A stretch of 17,736 nt of DNA from Prevotellaceae bacterium UBA2718 (GTDB lineage: Bacteria > Bacteroidota > Bacteroidia > Bacteroidales > Bacteroidaceae). The translations under genes and the position numbers were made by a program. Positions 1 to 6,539 of the stretch are shown here, piece after piece. The stretch covers positions 1 to 17,736 of the forward strand of contig DEKQ01000035.1 of assembly GCA_002353975.1 (NCBI GenBank), in the 5' to 3' direction. Position 1 is the first letter of the stretch; the number at the start of each line of letters is the position of its first letter. The notes under the pieces are model-generated. The model made no database searches, was not told the origin of the DNA, and worked only from the letters and a program-made list of their open reading frames with translations.

Positions 1-725
1 GCCACATACTCTCCCTGCGGCACTATGCGCACCCCGGGTGGCACAGCCTTCCGCAGGGCGTTCATCAGCAGTGGATAGTGTGTGCACCCCAGTATGATGG
101 TATCTATCTGCGGGTCCTTTTCCAGAAGCTGGGTTATGCGCTTGCGCACAAAGAAGTCCGCCCCTTCGCTTTCTGCCTCGCCCGCTTCCACTATGGCGGC
201 CCATAGAGGGCAAGCCTGACCGGTCACCGTGATGTCGGGATAGAACTTCGAAATCTCCAGCGAATAGCTCTTTGAGCGTATTGTACCCTCTGTTGCCACT
301 ACCCCGATGTGGCGCGTCTTGGTCAGTGAGCCCACCACTTCCACGGTGGGACGTATCACTCCAAGCACGCGATAGCCCTGCTTTTCGAGGCTTACGCCAT
401 CTCCCGTCGGCCCGGCACCTTCTCCGTAATTGCCAGAGAAGAGTTCATTATACGGCTGGGTCAAGTCATTCTGCTGTATGGTTCGCAGGGCTTTTGCCGA
501 GGCAGTGTTGCACCCGAGGATTACAAGACGGCATCCCATTGAGAATAATCGCATTACGGCCTCACGCGTAAATTCATACACCACATCAAAAGACCTTGAG
601 CCGTATGGCGCACGGGCATTGTCGCCGAGATACATAAAATCCCGGGTTGGCAGGCGACGCCGCAACTGTTTCAGTATAGTGAGTCCACCGTAGCCTGAGT
701 CGAATATACCGATAGGAGCTGTCAT
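1..725 (-). CDS. murI: Glutamate racemase MurI (C-terminus cut by window edge)
   Basis: Glutamate racemase converts L- to D-glutamate for peptidoglycan in the cytoplasm. Translation from the ATG at 725 gives GIFDSGYGGLT at residues 6-16 (substrate-binding Asp9/Ser10), GDNARAPYG, the first catalytic cysteine in LGCNTASA (Cys72) and the second in LGCTHYPLL (Cys214). About 241 residues are visible; the family usually has 260-290, so roughly 30-40 C-terminal residues lie outside the window. The ATG follows a purine-rich stretch (two GGGGAGA-like tracts), a plausible ribosome binding site. It is the last visible gene of the bamA-ompH string, 26 bases after the third ompH. Odd point: the two cysteines are 142 residues apart, against about 111 in the Bacillus and E. 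coli enzymes as I recall them. The extra residues lie around 88-115 (Gly/Glu-rich, GNYGEGAGPTGDG). Identification is secure. Confidence 0.95.
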   Translation of the reverse strand, partial: MTAPIGIFDSGYGGLTILKQLRRRLPTRDFMYLGDNARAPYGSRSFDVVYEFTREAVMRLFSMGCRLVILGCNTASAKALRTIQQNDLTQPYNELFSGNYGEGAGPTGDGVSLEKQGYRVLGVIRPTVEVVGSLTKTRHIGVVATEGTIRSKSYSLEISKFYPDITVTGQACPLWAAIVEAGEAESEGADFFVRKRITQLLEKDPQIDTIILGCTHYPLLMNALRKAVPPGVRIVPQGEYV

Positions 726-751
726 ATTGTATTGTCTCCCCTTTTCTCCCC

Positions 752-1246
752 TTATTTCAGTTTACTTGTGATGTCCTCAGAGTATGCAGGATTGATGTAT
801 GGGCACGCCTTTGAGTCTGTATCTATTATGATGAGATACTCCCCTGCCCCGACAACTCTCTGCACGGCATCGCTGATGCGCTTCATAGCAGGTGCGAGAG
901 CCTCGTCCTCTGCGGTCTTAAGGCGCTGCTGAGCGTCTCTTTTGAACTGCTCATTACGCTCCAGCAACCCCTGCAGCTCTGCCTGACGCTTTTCCTTGAT
1001 GGCAGCATCAAGCATGGTCTGTTGTTCCAGAAACAGCTCATACTTCTCTGTGAACTCCTTCTGAGCAGCCTCAAGCTCGGCTGTCACCTGCTGACGGCTC
1101 TTTGCCACAGCCTTCACTGCTGCCTGGTATTCCGCATCAGCAGCCAGCACAGCCTGGGTTGAATAATAACCAATCTTCGCTTGCTGCGCCATCATTGATG
1201 CGCAACAAGCGAAGAGGATTGTTGTAACTATTAGCGCTTTCTTCAT
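752..1246 (-). CDS. OmpH/Skp-family periplasmic chaperone, copy 3 (164 aa)
   Basis: Skp/OmpH proteins are periplasmic trimeric chaperones that hold unfolded outer-membrane proteins and hand them to the BAM complex. This copy starts with a Lys-Lys hydrophobic signal peptide ending near AxxMMAQQ (cleavage about residue 20). A short strand with KIGYYSTQAVL follows, then a long charged helical stretch (about residues 40-115, heptad-like Gln/Glu/Lys/Leu) and a C-terminal strand segment (GEYLIIIDTDS) that matches the family's helical-arm plus beta-body layout. The length is normal for the family. It lies 13 bases after the second copy and 26 bases before murI, so co-transcription is very likely. 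It is the most divergent of the three; its C-terminus (ACPYINPAYSEDITSKLK) keeps the usual 'Y-x-x-x-x-x-D-I/V-T' ending. The specific client range cannot be told from the sequence. Confidence 0.88.
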   Translation of the reverse strand: MKKALIVTTILFACCASMMAQQAKIGYYSTQAVLAADAEYQAAVKAVAKSRQQVTAELEAAQKEFTEKYELFLEQQTMLDAAIKEKRQAELQGLLERNEQFKRDAQQRLKTAEDEALAPAMKRISDAVQRVVGAGEYLIIIDTDSKACPYINPAYSEDITSKLK

Positions 1247-1259
1247 AGCTGAAGTAAGT

Positions 1260-1760
1260 TTACTTAAGTTTGTTCAGCTCTGCCTTCACATCAGCAGTCA
1301 CGTCCTTGGAACCTGAACCGATGTAGAGAGCCGCATTCTGCTCAAAGATATAGGTATATTGACCAGCCTTGCCTACATTCTGTATGGCAGTCACTATCTT
1401 CTGCTGGATAGGCTGCATCTTCTCCTGCTGCTGCTTCTGGAACTCCTGCTGGTTCTGCTGTGCCGTCTGCTGTATCTTCTGATACATCTCCTGCAGCTTT
1501 GCCTCCTCGTCCTTCTTGGCAGTCTCGCTCATTGTGGACTGAGCCTTTTCATATTCCTCTGCCTTGCGTTGCAGCTCGTCCTGCATTGCCTTCAGGTCGT
1601 TCTCGTACTGCTGTGCGATGGCCTGCAGCTCGCCGTTAACCTTTGTCAGCTCTGGCAGGGTTGACATAATGGACTGTGTATCGACGTGTCCAAACTTCTG
1701 TGCGTTGGCGCCTATTGTAACAGCAAAGAGTGCTACGAGCGCGATGATAACTTTCTTCAT
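1260..1760 (-). CDS. OmpH/Skp-family periplasmic chaperone, copy 2 (166 aa)
   Basis: This is a Skp/OmpH family chaperone for unfolded outer-membrane proteins in the periplasm. An MKK signal peptide with a hydrophobic core ends at GANAQ (about residue 21). KFGHVDTQSIMSTLPE follows, the family's N-terminal strand and 'xxxVDxxxIxxxxPE' signature. Residues about 40-120 form a long Gln/Glu/Lys-rich coiled coil with runs such as QQNQQEFQKQQQEKMQ, which build the tentacle arms. The C-terminal segment GQYTYIFEQNAALYIGSGSKDVTADV is the beta-strand cap and conserved tail. It sits in tandem between copies 1 (36-base gap) and 3 (13-base gap), downstream of bamA. Of the three copies this one looks most like the canonical family. 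Cytoplasmic or enzymatic roles are unlikely given the export signal. Confidence 0.92.
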   Translation of the reverse strand: MKKVIIALVALFAVTIGANAQKFGHVDTQSIMSTLPELTKVNGELQAIAQQYENDLKAMQDELQRKAEEYEKAQSTMSETAKKDEEAKLQEMYQKIQQTAQQNQQEFQKQQQEKMQPIQQKIVTAIQNVGKAGQYTYIFEQNAALYIGSGSKDVTADVKAELNKLK

Positions 1761-1796
1761 TTAATCTTGATTCTTTTTTTGAGTTTATTCTGTTGT

Positions 1797-2318
1797 TTAA
1801 TATCCTAATTTCTGCAACACCTCGTTTGAGATATCTATCCTCGGAGAGGCAAATATGATGCCATTATCAGATGCGCGATCTATCACCATCTGGTATCCAC
1901 GCAGCTCTGATACCTCCTTCACGGCGTTGTATATCTCCTCCTGGATAGGCGACATGAGGCTTTCGCGCTTCTTAAAGAGTTCTCCTTCCGGACCGAAATA
2001 CTTCTTCTTCAGGTCTGCTGCCTCTTTCTCCTTCTGCGTTATGGCATCCTGTCGTGCCACCTTCTGCTCCTGAGAGAGGAACACAACCTCATTCTGATAG
2101 TTCCTATACATGGTGCTGGCCTCGGTATTGAGTGCCTCCACCTCTGCCTGCCAACGCTTGCTGACCTGGTTGAGCTGCTCACTGGCACGCTCGTATGCGG
2201 GAATGTTCTTCAGCACATACTCCATGTCAATGAGGGCATACTTCTGTGCTGCAGACCGGGTGATGAACAGCGTTGAGCCCACTATGAGCATCATTGCTAA
2301 TGAAAGTATCCTTTTCAT
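1797..2318 (-). CDS. OmpH/Skp-family periplasmic chaperone, copy 1 (173 aa)
   Basis: This is the first of three tandem OmpH/Skp chaperones after bamA. The signal peptide (MKRILSLAMMLIVG) ends near RSAAQ at about residue 25. The mature protein opens with KYALIDMEYVLKNIPAYERA, the family signature '(Y/F)xxIDxExVLxxIPxYxxA' seen in Bacteroidetes copies. The central helical arm (about residues 45-130) is rich in Gln, Glu and Lys. The C-terminus (GYQMVIDRASDNGIIFASPRIDISNEVLQKLGY) carries the strand and the 'DIS/DIT' tail. It is separated from bamA by about 109 AT-rich bases with no promoter I could recognise, so it is probably read through from bamA. Known role of the family: holding unfolded barrels for BamA; the gene order supports this. 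Confidence 0.92.
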   Translation of the reverse strand: MKRILSLAMMLIVGSTLFITRSAAQKYALIDMEYVLKNIPAYERASEQLNQVSKRWQAEVEALNTEASTMYRNYQNEVVFLSQEQKVARQDAITQKEKEAADLKKKYFGPEGELFKKRESLMSPIQEEIYNAVKEVSELRGYQMVIDRASDNGIIFASPRIDISNEVLQKLGY

Positions 2319-2427
2319 AATGCTTTATTTATGCAAGAATTCTTATATTACTTTTATTACCTATTATTATATATACTATGCATTGTGCACTATTAATTAT
2401 GCATTATGCATTCTTAATTATACATTC
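2319..2427. repeat. AT-rich spacer with ATGCATT-type repeats
   Basis: This is the only long gap inside the bamA-ompH-murI string. It is almost pure A/T and contains overlapping short repeats: TATGCATTGTGCA, then AATTATGCATTATGCATT, then CTTAATTATACATT (2377-2427). I saw no TAnnTTTG promoter on the minus strand and no terminator hairpin with a T-run, so I read it as a transcribed spacer. Similar ATGCATTATGCATT-like spacers recur in Prevotella genomes in my recollection, which would make this a family of small dispersed repeats, but that was not checked. Confidence 0.45.
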
Positions 2428-5064
2428 CTAAAACTCCTGTCCCAGCACGAAGTGGAAGTTACTGCCACCCTTTTTGCCATAGACTTCATCAAATCCGTAC
2501 GCCCAGTCGATACCCATGAGTCCCACCATAGGCAGGAAGATGCGGACACCGAAGCCTGCGGAGCGTTTCATGTCGAACGGGTTGAAGTCTGATACATCTG
2601 TCCAAGCGTTACCGGCCTCGGCAAAGCCCAGTCCATAGATGGTGGTATTGCCCAGCAGGAACGGGTATCTTATCTCCACTCCGAAGCGGTCGTAGGCATA
2701 GCCCGGCGAGCCATATGGCGTCAGCGAGCCGTTCTCATAACCGCGCAGGCCTATCGTCTCCTCGGAATAGCTGCTGGAGTAGCCCGACATACCGTCACCA
2801 CCCATGTAGAATGTCTCAAACGGTGACTTGTTGTACTGGTTATAGTGTCCCAGGATACCTATCTCGGCACGCGTCATAAGCACGAAGCACTTCTGCCCGG
2901 AGGTGAGCGCGGTGTATGTCTTAGACTTGAATTTCCACTTGTGATATTCTATCCAGCGGTACTTCTGCTGCAACTCTGCGTTGTAGGTCTTAGATGCAGA
3001 GTTCGTGGCAAGGTTCTTATAGTCCTTCTTGAAGAACGATGACCACGGCGGCGTGATGGACAATGACATCGTGAACTCAGAGCCCGTGCGCGGGAAGAGC
3101 TGGTTGTCGGTCGATACGCGGGACAGCGTTATGCCCAGGTTCAGGTTGTTACTGTTACCGTTCTGCATGAGGAAGTTGTAACGCCAGTTCTTGATCATGT
3201 AGAGCGTATAAGAGAGATTGAGCGACAGCGTGAAGTAATCGTCAGGCCAGCGCAGTCTCTTACCCCATCCTACGCTACCGCCGAGCAACTGGATATACTT
3301 GTCCGGATCATAGTAGTTCTCATAGTTTGAGTATCCATATGTGGAGCTGTAACCGGAGTACAGGCTATAGATGCCAGAGTTATACCAGTTACTGTTATAG
3401 TAGTTACCGTTCACGTCCGTCTGCTTTGAGTAGAACAGACCTACGGAGAACTGAATGGGTCGCTTGCCGCCGAACCATCCCGTGTTATACGAGATGTTGT
3501 ACGACTGATAGTACGTACCGTTCGTCTGTGCGCCGAGTGCCAGCTGCTCACCGTCTCCGATAGGCAAGATGCCGCGATGCTCCTTGTTCTTCCTGAACAG
3601 GTTGGCCATTGAGAAGTTATTGAGCTTCAGGCCTATCTTACCGATGACACCCGTCTGTCCCCAGCCCAATGAGAACTCCACCTGGTCGTTGGACTTCTGC
3701 TCCAGATCCCAGTTGATATCTACCGTGCCGTCCTCGTAGTTTGGTTTCACGTCCGGATTGACCTTCTCCTGGTCAAAGTGTCCCATTGACGCTATCTCAC
3801 GTGCCGAGCGCATCAGGGCGTCTTTGGAGAACAGGTCGCCTGGCTTCGTACGCAGCTCACGGCGCACCACCTTCTCATACAGGCGGTTGTTACCCGTGAT
3901 GCGGACATGCGAGATATGTGCCTGCGGGCCCTCCTGTATTCTCATCTCCAGGTCTATGCTGTCACCGTCGATGTTTATCTCCACCGGTGTGAGGTCATAG
4001 AACAGGTAGCCGTGATTCCAATAGGCGTTGCCTACGGCATCGTCATCTTCGCGCAGGCGCTTGTTCAGGAGTGTCTGGTTATACACGTCGCCCTTCTTCA
4101 TGCCGAGCAGGTTTGACAGGTAATCGGTGGAATAGACCGTGTTACCCACCCACGTCACATTGCGCAGGTAGTACTTCTCACCTTCCGAGATGTCGAAATA
4201 GATGTCCACGTGCCGGTCATCGTATGAAGCGACGCTGTCGCGAAGCAACACGGCGTCACGGTAACCCATCTCGTTGTAGTACGTGATGATGTTGTTCTTA
4301 TCCTCCTTATACTTCTCCGGCGTGTATTTCTTTGAGCGGAACAGGCCTCCAAGCGTATTCACCTCGCGGAGCTTCTTCAGCGCTCCTCCGCCGAAGAGGC
4401 CGCCCTTCAGTTTCTTTGTCTTAATGGCCTTGTTGCCGGTAAAGTATATTTTGTGTACCTTTATCTTCTGCTTCGTATCGATGACCACGTCGAGGATCAC
4501 GTGATTCTTTTCTGCCACATCCTCACGCTGACGTATGTTCACCTCACAGTTATTGAAGCCTTTGTCCTCAAAATACCTCTTTGCCAGTATCTGCGCACGC
4601 GCTATCATGTTCGGAGTGACCTGCGAGCCCTTCAGCAGTCCCAGCTTCTGCTCCATGTCCTCACGCTCCGACTTCTTCTTGATGCCAATGTAGTTTATCC
4701 GGCTCACGCGTGGTCTTGTCTTGAGGTGTATGGCCAGGTAGATAGAGTCACCGACGATGGAGTCGGCGGCAATCTTCACTTCCGAGAACAGTCCGTGCTT
4801 CCAGTATCTCTTGACGGCATCGGTTATCTCCGTGCCAGGCACGGAAATCTCCTGCCCTACGGACAGTCCTGAAATGCTGGTCAGCATGTAGTCCTCATAG
4901 CCTTCCACACCGTTCACGCTCAGTTTGGCTATGGTATAGTTCTTTATCGCTCCGGCATAGGACACCTCAGGGTTCACAAGCACCTGCGGCGCCTCCTGCG
5001 CAGCGATGCTGAGCGGTTGCGACAACATTGACACGAGTATGCATGCCAACGTCAGTATCTTCAT
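2428..5064 (-). CDS. bamA: Outer membrane protein assembly factor BamA
   Basis: BamA is the essential outer-membrane insertase: periplasmic POTRA domains followed by a 16-strand barrel. The open frame extends to 5121, but the start at 5064 is chosen because a classical signal peptide (MKILTLACILVSMLSQPLSIAAQ) begins there, 13 bases after the uppS stop. An ATG at 5091 overlapping uppS is the alternative. Residues about 45-480 hold POTRA repeats, e.g. KIYFTGNKAIKTKKLKGG and VRITGNNRLYEKVVRRELR, with turnover phrases such as YYNEMGYRDA. The barrel follows, with GLRGYENG (about residue 770), the family's (V/L)RG(F/Y) loop-6 motif, and ends in aromatic FHFVLGQEF, the C-terminal barrel signal. Oddities are a Tyr/Ser/Asn-rich loop (3295-3411) and a Gly-rich insertion in a POTRA (GGLFGGGALKK, about 4380-4410). 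Identity is secure from motifs and from the uppS and ompH neighbours. Confidence 0.96.
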   Translation of the reverse strand: MKILTLACILVSMLSQPLSIAAQEAPQVLVNPEVSYAGAIKNYTIAKLSVNGVEGYEDYMLTSISGLSVGQEISVPGTEITDAVKRYWKHGLFSEVKIAADSIVGDSIYLAIHLKTRPRVSRINYIGIKKKSEREDMEQKLGLLKGSQVTPNMIARAQILAKRYFEDKGFNNCEVNIRQREDVAEKNHVILDVVIDTKQKIKVHKIYFTGNKAIKTKKLKGGLFGGGALKKLREVNTLGGLFRSKKYTPEKYKEDKNNIITYYNEMGYRDAVLLRDSVASYDDRHVDIYFDISEGEKYYLRNVTWVGNTVYSTDYLSNLLGMKKGDVYNQTLLNKRLREDDDAVGNAYWNHGYLFYDLTPVEINIDGDSIDLEMRIQEGPQAHISHVRITGNNRLYEKVVRRELRTKPGDLFSKDALMRSAREIASMGHFDQEKVNPDVKPNYEDGTVDINWDLEQKSNDQVEFSLGWGQTGVIGKIGLKLNNFSMANLFRKNKEHRGILPIGDGEQLALGAQTNGTYYQSYNISYNTGWFGGKRPIQFSVGLFYSKQTDVNGNYYNSNWYNSGIYSLYSGYSSTYGYSNYENYYDPDKYIQLLGGSVGWGKRLRWPDDYFTLSLNLSYTLYMIKNWRYNFLMQNGNSNNLNLGITLSRVSTDNQLFPRTGSEFTMSLSITPPWSSFFKKDYKNLATNSASKTYNAELQQKYRWIEYHKWKFKSKTYTALTSGQKCFVLMTRAEIGILGHYNQYNKSPFETFYMGGDGMSGYSSSYSEETIGLRGYENGSLTPYGSPGYAYDRFGVEIRYPFLLGNTTIYGLGFAEAGNAWTDVSDFNPFDMKRSAGFGVRIFLPMVGLMGIDWAYGFDEVYGKKGGSNFHFVLGQEF

Positions 5065-5077
5065 GTATGTGTAGTTT

Positions 5078-5773
5078 TCAAATCTTGCCATATCGGCGTT
5101 GTTTCGTCTTATAAGTCTCAATAGCCTCTATGAGGTGTTCCTTTCTGAAGTCCGGCCACAGTACAGGGGTGAAGTACAGCTCCGTGTATGCTATCTGCCA
5201 CAACAGGTAGTTGGAGATTCTCACCTCTCCTCCCGTACGTATCAGCAGGTCGGGGTCGGGCATATAGTTTGTGCTCAACCGTTGTGATATGACGTCCTCC
5301 GTTATATCCTCCGGTTTCAGCGTCCCGTCTTTCACCTCGCCGGCTATTCTTTTCACCGCGTCTGTCAGCTCCCATCTTGCAGAATAGCTGATGGCAACCG
5401 TCAGGACCATCGTGTCAAAGTCCTTTGTCTCTTCCTCCATCTCCTCCAAGTGCTTCCTCACCTGTTCGGGCATTCGGCTGCGGTCGCCTATCCAGCGCAT
5501 CCGCACATTGTTCTTCACGAAGAGCTCTTCCTTCAGTTCCGTGAGTATCAACCCCATCAGGGCAGACACCTCGCTCTCGGGACGGCCCCAGTTCTCCGTT
5601 GAGAAGGCATAGATGGTGAGATACTTCACACCGAGCCTGACGCAGTCGGCGATGATCTCTTTCGTCGTCTCGACTCCTGCCACGTGTCCGGCGCTACGCA
5701 CTTGTCCGCGCTGCTGGGCCCAGCGACCGTTGCCGTCCATTATGATTGCTATGTGTTGGGGTACGTCGTTCAT
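5078..5773 (-). CDS. uppS: Undecaprenyl diphosphate synthase (isoprenyl transferase)
   Basis: This cis-prenyltransferase condenses farnesyl diphosphate with eight isopentenyl diphosphates to make the C55 lipid carrier for peptidoglycan and O-antigen, at the cytoplasmic membrane face. Motifs from the chosen start: IIMDGNGRWA at 10-19 (catalytic Asp13), YAFSTENWGRP at 55-65, ISYSARWELTDA at 128-139, DPDLLIRTGGE at 173-183 and ELYFTPVLWPDF at 198-209; these are the five conserved blocks of the family. The frame is open to 5794, but the ATG at 5773 is preferred. It forms an ATGA overlap with the stop of the DUF6089 gene and leaves MNDVPQHIAIIMDGNGRW, the usual short N-terminus. The product is 231 residues. 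bamA starts 13 bases downstream. Translational coupling with the upstream gene is likely. Confidence 0.96.
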   Translation of the reverse strand: MNDVPQHIAIIMDGNGRWAQQRGQVRSAGHVAGVETTKEIIADCVRLGVKYLTIYAFSTENWGRPESEVSALMGLILTELKEELFVKNNVRMRWIGDRSRMPEQVRKHLEEMEEETKDFDTMVLTVAISYSARWELTDAVKRIAGEVKDGTLKPEDITEDVISQRLSTNYMPDPDLLIRTGGEVRISNYLLWQIAYTELYFTPVLWPDFRKEHLIEAIETYKTKQRRYGKI

Positions 5774-6516
5774 TCTTTGTGACATGTGGGACATTTTGAT
5801 GAGAAACTATATGTTATGGCAAGCATCAGCGTAGAGTAGCAGTCGGTGTTCTTGAACAGCCCGCTGCTGCTGATGCCGTACGGGTCTTTCATACCGTCCA
5901 GCTGGTCAGAGAGGGAGAAGTGCATCTTCCAGTCCAATGAGAGGTTCACCCTGTCTCCAAGGCGGTACTTCACTCCGAAACCTATCGGTATGTTGGCAGT
6001 AAAGACACCCTTTGACGAGCTCTCCACGCTGCCGTCGGTTCCCATATCCATTATGTTGTGCTTGTTGTGGGCGTATGTCATGCCGATACCCAGACAAACA
6101 AAGGGTGCCACGCGCCGTGCGCCGCGGTACTCCTTACCGGTGCCGTAGGCCCAGAAGTTATACTCATACGTCACGGACAGGTCTCCTATGGAGGAATCGA
6201 AGGTATAGTTCATGTCGCGCAGGGGTTCATAGTACGTCTTCACGTCAGATGCGCTACCCTTTACTTTTGTGTACATGGCATCCACCCTGAACGCCATGTG
6301 GGGATTGGGCGTGATGCGCAGCAATACGGCTCCCGCAGGCTGCATGCCCTTGAAGAGCTTGCTGTTGAAGTCGCCGTAGTATGTTGTCAGGCCACCTCCC
6401 GCACCTATTTCGGCACGATACTCCACATCATCCTGTGCCCCCGCCGTGGCAGAGAGCAGCAAGGCTATCAGCAGAAGCCTACACCTTATTATATATGTAT
6501 AGGGAATTTGGCCCAA
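5770..6516 (-). CDS. DUF6089-type small outer-membrane beta-barrel protein
   Basis: This is a 248-residue exported protein of the DUF6089/outer-membrane beta-barrel type that sits upstream of uppS-bamA in many Bacteroidales. A hydrophobic signal segment (RLLLIALLLSATAGAQ, cleavage about residue 28) follows a short N-terminal tail. The mature part opens with VEYRAEIGAGGGLTTYYGDFN, then alternating aromatic/hydrophobic strands (AGAVLLRITPNPHMAFRVDAMY, LSVTYEYNFWAYG, APFVCLGIGMTYAH, GFGVKYRLGDRVNLSLDWKMHFSLSDQLDG) typical of an 8-strand OmpA/OmpW-like barrel. It ends with a Cys pair (CPTCHKE), unusual for a barrel whose last strand normally ends in an aromatic residue. The start is 23 bases after the DUF6242 stop, and its TGA overlaps the uppS ATG. 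The molecular function is unknown. Its place in the BAM operon suggests an envelope role, which is inference. Confidence 0.85.
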   Translation of the reverse strand: MGQIPYTYIIRCRLLLIALLLSATAGAQDDVEYRAEIGAGGGLTTYYGDFNSKLFKGMQPAGAVLLRITPNPHMAFRVDAMYTKVKGSASDVKTYYEPLRDMNYTFDSSIGDLSVTYEYNFWAYGTGKEYRGARRVAPFVCLGIGMTYAHNKHNIMDMGTDGSVESSSKGVFTANIPIGFGVKYRLGDRVNLSLDWKMHFSLSDQLDGMKDPYGISSSGLFKNTDCYSTLMLAITYSFSSKCPTCHKE

Positions 6517-6539
6517 TCTTCCGTCTTCTATCTTCTGTC

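Noticed and set aside
1359..1664. Leu-rich plus-strand frame opposite OmpH copy 2
   Set aside because: It is the antisense image of Gln/Lys/Glu-rich coiled-coil codons, not a membrane protein.
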